From positions 124,001 through 188,000 of the forward strand of contig CAWHBT010000008.1 in NCBI GenBank assembly GCA_963827595.1: DNA of 64,000 nt, written 5' to 3'. Shown here one piece after another: positions 11,749 through 20,309 of the stretch (position 1 is the stretch's first letter; every line of letters begins with the position of its first letter). A program made the position numbers and the translations under genes. Under the pieces are notes generated by a model. That model did no database searches. It had not been told where the DNA came from and saw only the letters and a list, made by a program, of their open reading frames with translations. The stretch is from DATEDA01 sp963827595. GTDB taxonomy: Bacteria > Pseudomonadota > Gammaproteobacteria > Burkholderiales > SG8-39.

Positions 11749-12059
11749 GTCCCGGGAATGGGGGCTGCACGGCGGGTCTTCAACTCGCCAGTGACGGAAT
11801 TTCCGCGGGTTTCTGACGCCGCTGTCGGATTCGGGACAGCCCGCTGCACGCAAGTCGACCGTTGCCGGGCCGCTGCGGCGCGCATTAGTTCACGCTTGGG
11901 GGGCGGTTCGTGAAAAAGAAACGGCGGCCGCGAGGGCCGCCGAAAACACTTTCACCCCAAAGGAGGAGGAAAAAGGCGAAAGCTGCCCGTAGTGCAGCAG
12001 ATGCCGTGCCAGGTTCACGGCCGGCGCGCCGCGGCTGTGACTTGCGTCACGACGGTTCG
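11749..12059. other. Intergenic region between cnoX and livF
   Basis: Gap of 311 bp. It must hold the cnoX promoter (right after 11748 on the minus strand), and it contains the liv operon terminator listed separately. No open frame with family similarity was seen. A purine-rich stretch (CAAAGGAGGAGGAAAAAGGC) sits at about 11955-11980; it resembles a ribosome-binding site but has no gene behind it. Confidence 0.6.
11911..11942 (-). terminator. Rho-independent terminator of the liv operon
   Basis: Perfect 8-bp stem CGGCGGCC/GGCCGCCG with a 5-nt loop at 11922-11942. On the minus strand the stem is followed directly by TTTCTTTTT. It lies about 120 bp after the livF stop, in the right orientation to end the liv transcript before cnoX. 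Confidence 0.75.
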
Positions 12060-12764
12060 TCACAGCCCCAGGTAGGCCTGGCGCACCCGGTCGTCGGCCA
12101 GGAGGTCGGCGCCTGACCCCCGCATCACGATTCGGCCGTTCTCCAGGACGTAAGCGTGTTGCGAGATCTTGAGCGACACCGCGACGTTCTGCTCGACCAG
12201 CAGGATGGTCAGCCCGCGCCCGTTGAGCGCGCGGATGGTGTGCAGCACCTCCTGCACCACCAGCGGCGCGAGCCCGAGCGAGGGCTCGTCGAACATGATC
12301 AGCTCGGGCTGCCCCATCAGGCAGCGACCGATCGCGAGCATCTGCTGCTCGCCCCCCGAGAGCGTTCCGGCCACCTGGTGCCGCCGCTCGGCGAGCCGCG
12401 GGAACAGCGCGTACACCTCGCCGAGGGATTGCTTCGCGCCCGCCCGCGCCCGCGGCAGCATCGCCCCCATCTCGAGGTTCTCGAGCACGGTCAGCGTCGG
12501 AAAGACCTGGCGCCCTTCTGCGACCTGGCCGATCCCCAGGTCGCACACCCGGTGGGACGCGAACCCCGTGATGTCGCGCCCGGCGTAGCGGATGTGTCCG
12601 GCGCGCGGCCGTTCGATGCCCGCAATCGCGCGGATGAGCGAGGTCTTGCCCGCGCCGTTGGCGCCGACGATCGCCACGATCTCCCCGCGCGGCACTTCGA
12701 GCGACACCTGGGCCAGCGCCTGCGCGTCGCCGTAGTAGAGGTCGAGGTTCTCGACGGCGAGCAT
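12060..12764 (-). CDS. livF: Branched-chain amino acid-type ABC transporter ATPase LivF
   Basis: 234 residues from the ATG at 12764, which shares one base with the livG stop (TGATG). Walker A GANGAGKTS is near residue 35, the signature GTLSGGEQQMLAIGRCLM near 140 and Walker B LIMFDEPSLGLAP just after. The GQVAEGRQVFPTLTVLENL segment is diagnostic for LivF over LivG. It powers uptake together with LivG through the LivH/LivM membrane pair. It is the last gene of the operon and is followed by a strong terminator. Confidence 0.93.
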   Translation of the reverse strand: MLAVENLDLYYGDAQALAQVSLEVPRGEIVAIVGANGAGKTSLIRAIAGIERPRAGHIRYAGRDITGFASHRVCDLGIGQVAEGRQVFPTLTVLENLEMGAMLPRARAGAKQSLGEVYALFPRLAERRHQVAGTLSGGEQQMLAIGRCLMGQPELIMFDEPSLGLAPLVVQEVLHTIRALNGRGLTILLVEQNVAVSLKISQHAYVLENGRIVMRGSGADLLADDRVRQAYLGL

Positions 12765-13492
12765 CAGACCTGGGTCTCCTCCCCCAGATAGCACTCGAGC
12801 ACCGCCGGGTCGCGGACGACCCGGTCCGGCGCGCCCCGCGCGATGACCTCGCCGTGGTGCAGGACCACGATGTCCTGCGCGAGCGCCATCACCGCGCGCA
12901 TCACGTGCTCGATCAGCAGGATCGTCAGCCCCTCGGCGCGGTTGATGCCGCGAAACACTTCGACCATCTGGTCGCACTCGGTGGGACGTAGCCCCGCCAT
13001 CACCTCGTCGAGCAGCAGGAGCCGCGGGCGCGTGGCGAGGGCGCGCGCGATCTCGAGGCGCTTCCGGTCTGGGAGCGTCAGCGACGAAGCCGGCAGCGTC
13101 TGCTTGGCCGCGAGACCGAGCTTGTCGAGAATCTCCTGCGCGAACCGGCGCGCCGCCGGCACGCCGCGCTCGCGGTGGAGCGCGCCGACGATCACGTTGT
13201 CGAGCACCGAGAGGCCGGCAAACGGCTTGACGAGCTGGAAGGTGCGGCCGATCCCGGCCGCGCACACCTGGTCCGGGCGCAGGCCGTCGATGCGGCGGCC
13301 GGCGAAGTGGATCTCCCCCGCATCCGGCGCGAACACCCCGGCGACGACGTTGAAGATGGTGGTCTTGCCGGCGCCGTTCGGCCCGATCAGTCCCGCGATC
13401 GCGCCTTGCGCCACGTCGAACGAGGCGGCGTGCACCGCGCGCAGCCCGCGGAACGACTTGCCGACGCCGCGCACCTCGAGCAGGGCGCTCAC
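12764..13492 (-). CDS. livG: Branched-chain amino acid-type ABC transporter ATPase LivG
   Basis: 242 residues starting at a GTG at 13492 (VSALLEVRGVGKSFRGL). Walker A is GPNGAGKTT, and GRTFQLVKPFAGLSVLDNV is the usual LivG segment. The signature region reads SLTLPDRKRLEIARAL in place of a plain LSGGQ, and Walker B ends DEV rather than DEP; both variants occur in LivG-like proteins. The longer open frame upstream is the linker repeat, not coding. The start codon directly abuts the repeat, whose GAGGG lies 8 bp upstream and is the only plausible ribosome-binding site. Confidence 0.92.
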   Translation of the reverse strand: MSALLEVRGVGKSFRGLRAVHAASFDVAQGAIAGLIGPNGAGKTTIFNVVAGVFAPDAGEIHFAGRRIDGLRPDQVCAAGIGRTFQLVKPFAGLSVLDNVIVGALHRERGVPAARRFAQEILDKLGLAAKQTLPASSLTLPDRKRLEIARALATRPRLLLLDEVMAGLRPTECDQMVEVFRGINRAEGLTILLIEHVMRAVMALAQDIVVLHHGEVIARGAPDRVVRDPAVLECYLGEETQV

Positions 13493-13552
13493 TGGACTAC
13501 CCTCGCGCTCCGCGCTCGGGGTTCGCCCTTGGGGCGGCCCGGCGGGCTCACC
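13493..13552 (-). repeat. 60-bp operon linker repeat, copy 1 (between livM and livG)
   Basis: On the minus strand this element begins with the livM stop codon region (TGAGCCCGCCGGGCCGCCCC) and ends GAGGGTAGTCCA immediately before the livG GTG. It matches copy 2 at 14520-14579 at 56 of 60 positions; the only difference is a 4-base block in the middle. It contains a GCCCG/CGGGC inverted repeat and a Shine-Dalgarno-like GAGGG. Confidence 0.85.
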
Positions 13553-14519
13553 GGTCGACTCCGAGCCGGCGCGCGACCACCGGCCAGATGCCATGCGGCA
13601 GGAACACGATGACCCCGAGCAGCACCAGGCCGTAGAACACCTGCTTGATCCCCGGGATCTCCCAGCCATAGTGCGCGAGCAGCTCGGTGATCGCGTCGGA
13701 CAGCACGGTGAGGACCGCGGCGCCGAGGATCGGGCCGAACAGCGTGCCGACCCCGCCGATGATCGGACCCAGGATGATCTCGATCGAACGGCCGATGTTG
13801 AAGATCTGCTCGGGGAAGAGATTGTTGTAGTAGAACGCGAAGAACACCCCCGCCACCGCGGTCATGGCCGAGCTGAGGATCACCGCAAGCATCTTCCAGC
13901 GGAAGATGTTGATCCCGAGCGCCTGCGCCGCCTCCTCGTTCTCGCGGATCGCCTGCCAGTAGTAGCCCGCGCGGCTCCGCAGCAGCCACGCGCACAGCGC
14001 GAACGCCCCGGCGGTGCACGCCAGCATCGCGTAGTAGTACATCGCCGGCGGGCCGCGGAAGTGGACGAGATCGATCTGATCGCGCTGCGCCACCTTGAGG
14101 AACATGCCGCCCGGTCCCCCGGTCCACGCCAAATGGTCGAACCCGATGCGGGTGAACTCGGCGAAGGCGATGGTGAGCAGTGCGAAATACACGCCCGAGA
14201 TCCCGAAGCGGAACGCGAGAAAACCGATCGCGGCGCCGAGCAGCATGCAGACGAGCATCGCGAGCCAGAGGCCGGCCCAGGGACCGACGCCGTAGTGGAA
14301 GAACAATCCGCCCGCGACGTACGCCGCCACCCCGACATACAGCGAATGCCCGAGGGAGAGCTGGCCGGCGAAGCCGGTCATGACGTTCCACGCCTGCCCG
14401 GTGAACGCCAGGTAGAGCACCAGGGTCGCCACCGACAGCACGTAGCTGTTGGCGACCGCGGGCAGCGCGACGAGCACCGCCGCGAGCGCGGCGAGCAGGG
14501 CCATCGCCCTCCCGTTCAT
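13548..14519 (-). CDS. livM: Branched-chain amino acid-type ABC transporter permease LivM
   Basis: 323 residues, strongly hydrophobic with roughly eight to nine membrane segments. Typical LivM motifs are visible: AWNVMTGFAGQLSLGHSLYVGVAAY near residue 45, GGPGGMF near 135 and the cytoplasmic RAIRENEEAAQALGIN-type loop (here QAIRENEEAAQALGIN) that contacts the ATPase. The ATG at 14519 lies immediately after linker copy 2, and the stop codon lies inside linker copy 1. Confidence 0.94.
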   Translation of the reverse strand: MNGRAMALLAALAAVLVALPAVANSYVLSVATLVLYLAFTGQAWNVMTGFAGQLSLGHSLYVGVAAYVAGGLFFHYGVGPWAGLWLAMLVCMLLGAAIGFLAFRFGISGVYFALLTIAFAEFTRIGFDHLAWTGGPGGMFLKVAQRDQIDLVHFRGPPAMYYYAMLACTAGAFALCAWLLRSRAGYYWQAIRENEEAAQALGINIFRWKMLAVILSSAMTAVAGVFFAFYYNNLFPEQIFNIGRSIEIILGPIIGGVGTLFGPILGAAVLTVLSDAITELLAHYGWEIPGIKQVFYGLVLLGVIVFLPHGIWPVVARRLGVDR

Positions 14520-14579
14520 TGGACTACCCTCGCGCTCCGCGCTCGGGATGAGCCCTTGGGGCGGCCCGGCGGGCTCACC
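14520..14579 (-). repeat. 60-bp operon linker repeat, copy 2 (between livH and livM)
   Basis: Second copy of the element at 13493-13552 (56/60 identical). The livH stop TGA (14575-14577) is within its first bases and its last base is directly before the livM ATG. The intergenic distance is 55 bp in both cases, so the element supplies the complete junction: stop codon, spacer and ribosome-binding site. Confidence 0.85.
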
Positions 14580-15445
14580 CCCTCCTCCCCAGCAGGCCTT
14601 GCGGCCGGAGGAGCAGCACCAGGATCAGCAGCCCGAAGCTGAACATGCTCTTGGCCGACGGCGCGATGAAGAGCCCCGCGAGCGCCTCCGACACCCCGAT
14701 CAGCACGCCGCCGACGAGCGCGCCGCCCATCGAGCCCAGGCCCCCGACGATCACGATCACGAAGGCGAGCAGCGTGTACGCCGGTCCGAGCGCCGGGGTC
14801 ACCTCCAGCAGCACCGCCATCGCGCAGCCGGCGACCGCGACGCACGCCGCGCCCAGGCCGAAGGTAAGCGCGTAAAGGTGCTTGACGTCGAGGCCCACGA
14901 CCTTGGCGCCGAGGTAGTTGTCGGCGCAGGCGCGGATCGCCTTCCCGGTGAGCGTGAAGCGGAAGAACGCGAACAGCAGCCCGGTCGCCGCGAGCGCCGC
15001 GCCGGCGGCGTACACGCGTCCCTGGTCGAACAAGCAGCGGCCCCAGCTCGAAGGACTCGAGCTGATACTCGGTCTGCACGTTCCGCGCGTCCGGCCCGAA
15101 GACGAGCAGCAGGCCGTTGACCATGATCAGCGCGACCGCCAGCAGCAGCATGAACTGGGAGTGCTCCGGGCGCGTGATGAACGGGTTGATCAGCGTCGCC
15201 TGCATCGCGTAGCCGAGCGCGAAGAACGCGCCCGCCACCGGGACGATGGCGAGGAAGGGATCGAGCCCGAGCGCGGCGAACAGCACCACCGCGGCGTACA
15301 TCGCGATGGTCATCATCTCGCCGTGGGCGAAGTTGACGACCCGGACCACGCCGAAGATCACCGACAGCCCGAGCGCCATCAGGCCGTACACCAGGCCGGT
15401 GAGCACGCCTGCGACGACGACGTTGGCGACGAGATCCCAGGGCAT
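14575..15445 (-). CDS. livH: Branched-chain amino acid-type ABC transporter permease LivH, frame broken
   Basis: The N-terminal part (MPWDLVANVVVAGVLTGLVY, then GLSVIFGVVRVVNFAHGEMM) runs in one frame to about 15035; the C-terminal part (FDQGRVYAAGAALAATGLLF, GKAIRACADNYLGAKVVGLD, VGGLGSMGGALVGGVLIG) continues in another. Deleting one base of the AA at 15032-15033 gives ELGPLLFDQGRVYAAG and an intact permease of about 289 residues. There is no Shine-Dalgarno sequence before the ATG; a strong hairpin occupies that place. Confidence 0.88.
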
Positions 15446-15448
15446 GAC

Positions 15449-15473
15449 AAAAGGGGCCGGCAGCGCCGGCCCC
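15449..15473 (-). terminator. Hairpin with T-tract between the binding-protein gene and livH
   Basis: Perfect 9-bp stem GGGGCCGGC/GCCGGCCCC with a 3-nt loop, followed on the minus strand by TTTTGTC and then the livH ATG. It is positioned to terminate most transcripts after the binding-protein gene and let some continue into the permease genes, which would give excess binding protein. It also covers the livH ribosome-binding position. Confidence 0.65.
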
Positions 15474-15493
15474 TCATTGTGCCGTCGGGCGGT

Positions 15494-16753
15494 TCAGGCC
15501 CGCTTGAAGTCGGGCGAGGGGAAGATCACCTTCGCTTCCGCGAACTCGGCGGGCAGCGTCACGCTCGGCCGGCCCTTCAGGTTCTGGATCGCGGCCGACA
15601 GGTTGCCCTCGACCTGGCCCTTGGGGTTGAACTTGATCGGGCCGCCGAGCGACATGCGGTTGGCGACCGGGATGTCGGTCTGGCGGATGGCGTCGGCGAG
15701 CGTCTTCGGGTCGGTGCTGCGCGCGCGCCGGAAGGCGTCCGCCGCGATCATGATCGCGTCGTAGGTGTAGCCGGCATTGGTGCCGTGGAAGTACAGCTCG
15801 TCCTTCGGGTTGAGCTTCTTGAACGCGCGCTCGACGGTCTTCGTCATGTCCGACTTCGGGTTGTACCAGACCGTGTTGCAGATCGCGTAGTCGGCGTACC
15901 GGCCGAGCGCCTTGTAGTACTGCTCCTCGTACAGGCCGGGCGAGCCGGGGCTGATGATGCCCATCGGGTTCCAGCGCTGCTTGACCATCTCGCGCCGCAG
16001 GACGATGGCGTCGTTCAGCCGGCACACGAGCATCAGGAAGTCCGCGTTCGACGCCTTGGCCTTGGACACTTCCACGGTGAGGTCCTTGGCCGCGGGGTCG
16101 TAGGGAATGGTGTCCACTACCTTGAACGGCAGGAAGTCGAGCCGCGGCAGAGTGAAGCTGATGCCCTTCGCCATCGCCTGGCCGAAGGTGTCGTTGACGT
16201 GCATGAACACCGCGGTGCGCGGCGCGGTGTTGGTGGTGCGGAAGATCTCGCCCATGAGCGCGAGGCCGTTGCGCACCAGGTCGGGCGCGGTGGGGAAGTT
16301 GCGGAACACGAACTTGTAGCCCTGCTCGGTGATCTGCGGCGCGGCGGCGATGTTGATGACGAGCGGCACGCCGCGCTGCTCGGCGACCTGCGCGATCGCG
16401 GCGGTGTGGCCGGAGTCGAACGCGCCGACCAGCACGTTCGCGCCTTCCTGCACCAGCCGCTCGGCGCGCGTGCGCGCGATGTCGGCGTTGCTCTCGGTGT
16501 CGGCGTTCATCAGCTCGATATCCACGCCGAGCACCTCTTTCAGCACGCCGGGCGCCAGGTCGGCGCCCTTCTGGCACGACTGGCCGATCAGCGCCTGCAC
16601 GCCCGAGCGCGGCAGCAGCACGCCCACCTTGAGGCGGGCGGCCTGGCCGCGCACGATCGCGGGAACGCCGAGGGTGGAAAGCGCCGCGGACGCGGCCGCC
16701 GCCTTGAGCAGGCGACGGCGGATGCGCGACAGGGTTCTGGTGGGGGCGCTCAT
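15494..16753 (-). CDS. ABC transporter substrate-binding protein (LivJ/LivK-like)
   Basis: 419 residues. The start at 16753 has a strong GGAGGAGA site 8 bp upstream. The N-terminus RIRRRLLKAAAASAALSTLG followed by VPAIVRGQA is a Tat-like export signal with consecutive arginines. The mature part is a type I periplasmic binding fold (LKVGVLLPRSGVQALIGQS; ADIARTRAERLVQEGANVLVGAF). First gene of the liv-type operon; the ligand cannot be read from sequence and could be an aromatic acid or amide rather than an amino acid. Confidence 0.9.
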   Translation of the reverse strand: MSAPTRTLSRIRRRLLKAAAASAALSTLGVPAIVRGQAARLKVGVLLPRSGVQALIGQSCQKGADLAPGVLKEVLGVDIELMNADTESNADIARTRAERLVQEGANVLVGAFDSGHTAAIAQVAEQRGVPLVINIAAAPQITEQGYKFVFRNFPTAPDLVRNGLALMGEIFRTTNTAPRTAVFMHVNDTFGQAMAKGISFTLPRLDFLPFKVVDTIPYDPAAKDLTVEVSKAKASNADFLMLVCRLNDAIVLRREMVKQRWNPMGIISPGSPGLYEEQYYKALGRYADYAICNTVWYNPKSDMTKTVERAFKKLNPKDELYFHGTNAGYTYDAIMIAADAFRRARSTDPKTLADAIRQTDIPVANRMSLGGPIKFNPKGQVEGNLSAAIQNLKGRPSVTLPAEFAEAKVIFPSPDFKRA

Positions 16754-16913
16754 GACGGGTCTCCTCCAATGCAGACGCGGTGCGCGGAGGACGGCGCGTG
16801 TTTTTGCTTCTCCCCGCCGGGTGGCGGGGGGCCGGCCTCCCGACTCGCACGATTGTCCCACCCCCGCCCGGCCGGACGCAAACGCGCGTTCCTACAATGG
16901 ATGCATGGACTGA

Positions 16914-16930
16914 CGCAATCGGGGATTGCG
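16914..16930 (-). terminator. Small hairpin after the tannase gene
   Basis: CGCAATC-GGG-GATTGCG, a perfect 7-bp stem with a 3-nt loop, 32 bp after the tannase stop on the minus strand. There is no T-run behind it, so termination would be weak or Rho-dependent. The remaining DNA up to the binding-protein gene (16754-16913) should hold the promoter of the liv-type operon; I could not place its boxes. Confidence 0.35.
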
Positions 16931-16961
16931 GCTCTCCATGTCGCGATCTAGCGCCGCCGGC

Positions 16962-18710
16962 TTATTTGCACACGAAGCTCCCCGCGCGCTCGACACCGCC
17001 ACCCTGGTATCTCGCGATGCGCGGGTAGGCGCACAGCGGCCGCGTGCGATCAGTTGCCCAGCCGGAGGGAACCTCGGGGTTGACGCCGCCGGCGTTGCCG
17101 GCGCCGCGCGCGGCTGCAACCACGCGCTCGGGTGCGCGCCCCTTCTCGACCCATTCGACAAGCGGCGTCAGCAGGTCGAACTGGTCGGTCGCCGGCCCGC
17201 CGCTACAGTGGCCCATGCCGGGCACGTGGAACAGCCGCACTACATCGCTCGCGCCGTCAGCGTCGTCGTCGTGGCGGTCGCGGCCACGATGCTTGCCCGA
17301 ATGTTTCAGCTTCCGGTACCAGGCGGTGGTGTCGTTGATCGAGAAGATCGCGTCGCTGACGCCGTGGGACACGATCATGCGGCCACCGTGGCGGCGCAGG
17401 TTATCGTCGATGCGGTCCGGGTGAGGCGGCGTCATGAACGACATCCCCGACTGGGTGTAGATCGCGTTGGTCGCGAAGATCTGCTCCGCCAGCTCGTTGA
17501 TGTTCGCGCCCAGCGTGAACGCCGGCCCGTTGAAGCCGACCGGGTTGGCCGGCGGTGTCTTGAAGATGAAGCCGACCGCTCCGGAGTCGAGCACGAGCGG
17601 CGCGAAGAACTCCCAGAACGCGACGCTGCCCGCGCCGAGGCCGGCGTCGTAAGGAAAGCTGGCGTAGACCGGCTCTCCGTCGCCGTCCTTCGGGCCCGCG
17701 AAGATGTTGCCGATGGCGGTCTTCTGCGCCGCACTCAGGCAGGTGCCGTCACGCACCCCGGCGCAGGTGGGCACGTCGGCGGTCAGGCTGAACGCGCGCT
17801 GGCAAACCCTGACGTTTTGGACCAACCCGTCGACCAGACCGTCGAGCGCGTCGCAGCGTCCGAGGACTCTGTTGGACACGAGCTGGCGCTCAGCCTGGGT
17901 CCAGGCGGTCGAGAGATCCGCCGGATTGGTTGCCAGCGGCGCGTACTGCTGCGCGCCGTAAATATTGGCCACCGCGGCCTTCGGCAGATTGAAGCCCGGC
18001 GAGCCGACCAGGTAGCCGTCGTACTGATCGGTATAGCGGGAAGCGGCGACCATGGTATGGCGTCCGCCGTTCGAGCAGCCGCCGATGTACGAGCGCTCGG
18101 GCCGCTTCCCGTACGCCTGACGGATCACGCTCTTCGCCATCGGCGTCAGCTTGCCCACCGCCTGGTAGCCGTAGTCGAGCCGCGCCTGCGGGTCGATGCC
18201 GAAGAAGGGGTTCTGTGCGTTCGTGTGACCGGCATCCGAGCTGATGACGGCGAAGCCCTGCAACAGCGCGCTGGTTAGCGGTCCGCCGCCGCTCGTGTTC
18301 CCGGTGGCGGTGGCCACGGCGCCGTCTATCCCGCCGTTCGCCTGGTAGAAGAAGCGCCCGTTCCAGTCGAGCGGCAGGCGCATCTCGAAGCCGATGGCGT
18401 AGGCTTGGCCGTCGACTGGGCTTGTTCGCTCGAACATCCTGCCGGTGAGCCGGCAGTGCGCGGGGATGGGCTTGCCGGCGATGCTCAGCACGCCGGCCGC
18501 GACACTGGTCGACGAGGTGAACACCGTATTGGGCGACGAAAGCGCGGCGGCGAGCGTCCCGCAGGGTTGCCGGAGCGGCCCGCCGGTCACCGGCCGCCCG
18601 TGATGGCCGTGCCCCCGCTCCTCTCGATCATCGGCCCGCCCGGGCTCGCCGTAGCCTTGAAGAATGACCGCCAGCACCACCAAGCCGGCGCAACGCACCT
18701 GTCGGTTCAT
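16962..18710 (-). CDS. Secreted tannase/feruloyl esterase family protein
   Basis: 582 residues from the ATG at 18710; the upstream frame extension is not coding. The N-terminal hydrophobic run CAGLVVLAVILQGYG looks like a signal peptide, so the enzyme is probably periplasmic or secreted. The nucleophile is in GGCSNGGRH, preceded by a typical ISSDAGHTNAQNPFFGIDPQ region; the acid and histidine are likely in the C-terminal third (FHVPGMGHCSGGPATD). Such enzymes cleave gallate, ferulate or phthalate-type esters. It is divergent from the LysR gene at 18796, a usual sign of control by that regulator. Confidence 0.88.
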   Translation of the reverse strand: MNRQVRCAGLVVLAVILQGYGEPGRADDREERGHGHHGRPVTGGPLRQPCGTLAAALSSPNTVFTSSTSVAAGVLSIAGKPIPAHCRLTGRMFERTSPVDGQAYAIGFEMRLPLDWNGRFFYQANGGIDGAVATATGNTSGGGPLTSALLQGFAVISSDAGHTNAQNPFFGIDPQARLDYGYQAVGKLTPMAKSVIRQAYGKRPERSYIGGCSNGGRHTMVAASRYTDQYDGYLVGSPGFNLPKAAVANIYGAQQYAPLATNPADLSTAWTQAERQLVSNRVLGRCDALDGLVDGLVQNVRVCQRAFSLTADVPTCAGVRDGTCLSAAQKTAIGNIFAGPKDGDGEPVYASFPYDAGLGAGSVAFWEFFAPLVLDSGAVGFIFKTPPANPVGFNGPAFTLGANINELAEQIFATNAIYTQSGMSFMTPPHPDRIDDNLRRHGGRMIVSHGVSDAIFSINDTTAWYRKLKHSGKHRGRDRHDDDADGASDVVRLFHVPGMGHCSGGPATDQFDLLTPLVEWVEKGRAPERVVAAARGAGNAGGVNPEVPSGWATDRTRPLCAYPRIARYQGGGVERAGSFVCK

Positions 18711-18795
18711 CGCGTGCCCCCCTCCGTTAGCAGCGCTCGACGAAATCCGGGGCATTCTGGGGGCGTTGCTATGATCTGTCGACGCCGGCACGCTT

Positions 18796-19776
18796 ATGGT
18801 GGATATCACGCGAATGGATATCAGGAAGGTCGACCTCAATCTACTGGTGGTCTTCGACATGCTGCTGCGACTGCAGAGCGTCACGAAGACCGCCGAGGCC
18901 CTGGGGATGAGCCAGCCCGCCATGAGCCTCGCCCTGAACAAGCTGCGGACCGCGTTCGGCGACCCGCTGTTCGTTCGCGGCTCGCGCGGGCTTTCGCCGA
19001 CGCCGCGCGCCGAGCAGCTGGCCGTCCCCGTGCAGCACGTGCTCGATCAGATCAAGAACGATGTTCTGCGGCAGCCTAGCTTCGACCCGGCCACGACCGA
19101 GCGCACGTTCACGTTCAACATGGCCGACGTCGGAGAGCTCGTCTTCCTACCGAGGCTTCGCGCCCATCTGCAAGCCGTAGCACCCGGAGCGAACATCAGG
19201 ACCGTTTCGACCCCGCCCGGACAACTGGCAGAGGGGCTGCAGTCCGGCGAAGTCGATCTGGCGATCGGATACTTTCCCGGTCTGCAAGGGGCGGTCATTT
19301 ACCAGCAGCGGCTGTTCAGCCACTCTTTCGTCTGCATCGTGCGCAAGGACCACCCGGTCTTTCGGAGCCAGATTACGAAGAAACGGTTCCTGGAGGCGCA
19401 GCACGTGGTGGTGGATCAGGAGGGAAAGAGCCACGAGCTTTTCGAGGAGACGCTCGCCGCGCAAGGTCTGACCCGCCGGGTCGCGCTGAGCATCCCCCAC
19501 TTCCTCGCCATCCCGCTGGTCGTGGCCGCGTCCGATTTGATCGTAACCGTCCCGTACGCCATCGGCGCGAGCTTCGCGAAGATGGCCAACCTCAAGATGC
19601 TTCGGCCCCCGATCCAGGTCGGTCAGCCGGAGGTGAAGCAACACTGGCACGCGCGCTTCCACCACGACCAGGTCAACCGGTGGATCCGGGGCGTGGTGGC
19701 GGAGCTGTTTCTGGACAAGCCGTGGGGGGCGACGGTTCTTCGGACTGCCCGGGCGGCGAACGCCCGCAGGGCGTGA
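18796..19776 (+). CDS. LysR-family transcriptional regulator (NodD/LeuO-like subgroup)
   Basis: 326 residues. The winged helix at the N-terminus reads DLNLLVVFDMLLRLQSVTKT and AEALGMSQPAMSLALNKLR, followed by a substrate-binding domain with PPGQLAEGLQSGEVDLAIGYF. The VTKTAEALGMSQPAMSLALNKLR form places it in the NodD-like subgroup often tied to aromatic catabolism. A second possible start, MDIRKVDLNLL, is at 18814. The 85-bp divergent gap to the tannase gene should contain the operators for both; no clear T-N11-A box can be called with confidence. Confidence 0.9.
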   Translation: MVDITRMDIRKVDLNLLVVFDMLLRLQSVTKTAEALGMSQPAMSLALNKLRTAFGDPLFVRGSRGLSPTPRAEQLAVPVQHVLDQIKNDVLRQPSFDPATTERTFTFNMADVGELVFLPRLRAHLQAVAPGANIRTVSTPPGQLAEGLQSGEVDLAIGYFPGLQGAVIYQQRLFSHSFVCIVRKDHPVFRSQITKKRFLEAQHVVVDQEGKSHELFEETLAAQGLTRRVALSIPHFLAIPLVVAASDLIVTVPYAIGASFAKMANLKMLRPPIQVGQPEVKQHWHARFHHDQVNRWIRGVVAELFLDKPWGATVLRTARAANARRA

Positions 19777-19797
19777 CCTCGGCGGTTGCCCGAGGTC
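19775..19797. terminator. Weak bidirectional hairpin between convergent genes
   Basis: GACCTCGG-CGGTTGC-CCGAGGTC, 8-bp perfect stem, overlapping the stop codon of the LysR gene and 63 bp before the stop of the small acidic gene on the other strand. No T-tract on either side. Confidence 0.35.
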
Positions 19798-19859
19798 GGG
19801 CCCCGCGCCGCAATCAGCGGCGATGGGCGAGTCGAGCCCCTCGTCACAGGGGCCGGGAT

Positions 19860-20144
19860 TCAATGGTCTTCGAGGCGCGGGGTCCAGCTCTCGCCGAGAT
19901 CCCCGGTGTCGGGATCGATCCAGCCCGAGACGCCGATCTCGGCCTCGGCCTCCTCGACCGTCTCGTCGGGCTCGAGATCGGCCGACTCGGCGTTGAAGCC
20001 CATGTCGTCGACCGCCTCGGCGAGCGTCCGGAACGGCCCGTGCTCCTCGCCGGTCGTGTCCGAGCGCCAGTAGAAGCCGCCCGGGCGCTCGATGATCCGG
20101 GTTTCGTCGTTGTCAGGCGACGGCTCAGGGATCGCTGGATCCAT
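19860..20144 (-). CDS. Small acidic hypothetical protein
   Basis: 94 residues from an ATG preceded by AAGGAG at good spacing. Strongly acidic; middle part reads GGFYWRSDTTGEEHGPFRTL, then AEAVDDMGFNAESADLEPDE and a run of Glu. This looks like a one-domain protein that recognises or displays a W/Y/F-containing surface, but I do not know the family. No signal peptide or membrane segment. It is divergent from ftsH and convergent with the LysR gene. Confidence 0.7.
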   Translation of the reverse strand: MDPAIPEPSPDNDETRIIERPGGFYWRSDTTGEEHGPFRTLAEAVDDMGFNAESADLEPDETVEEAEAEIGVSGWIDPDTGDLGESWTPRLEDH

Positions 20145-20309
20145 GGCATGCTCCTTGAATCCGCGCCCCGCGTGCCCATCTAGCCGCGAGGGCGGGATCG
20201 GCGATAGCGTTACGATTCTGATCCCGGCCCGCGCCGCACGCAACCGGAAAATGGCGAACCGCATCGCGCCACCCCCTTTCATCCCGCCGCAACGGCCGCG
20301 ACCCCCGTC

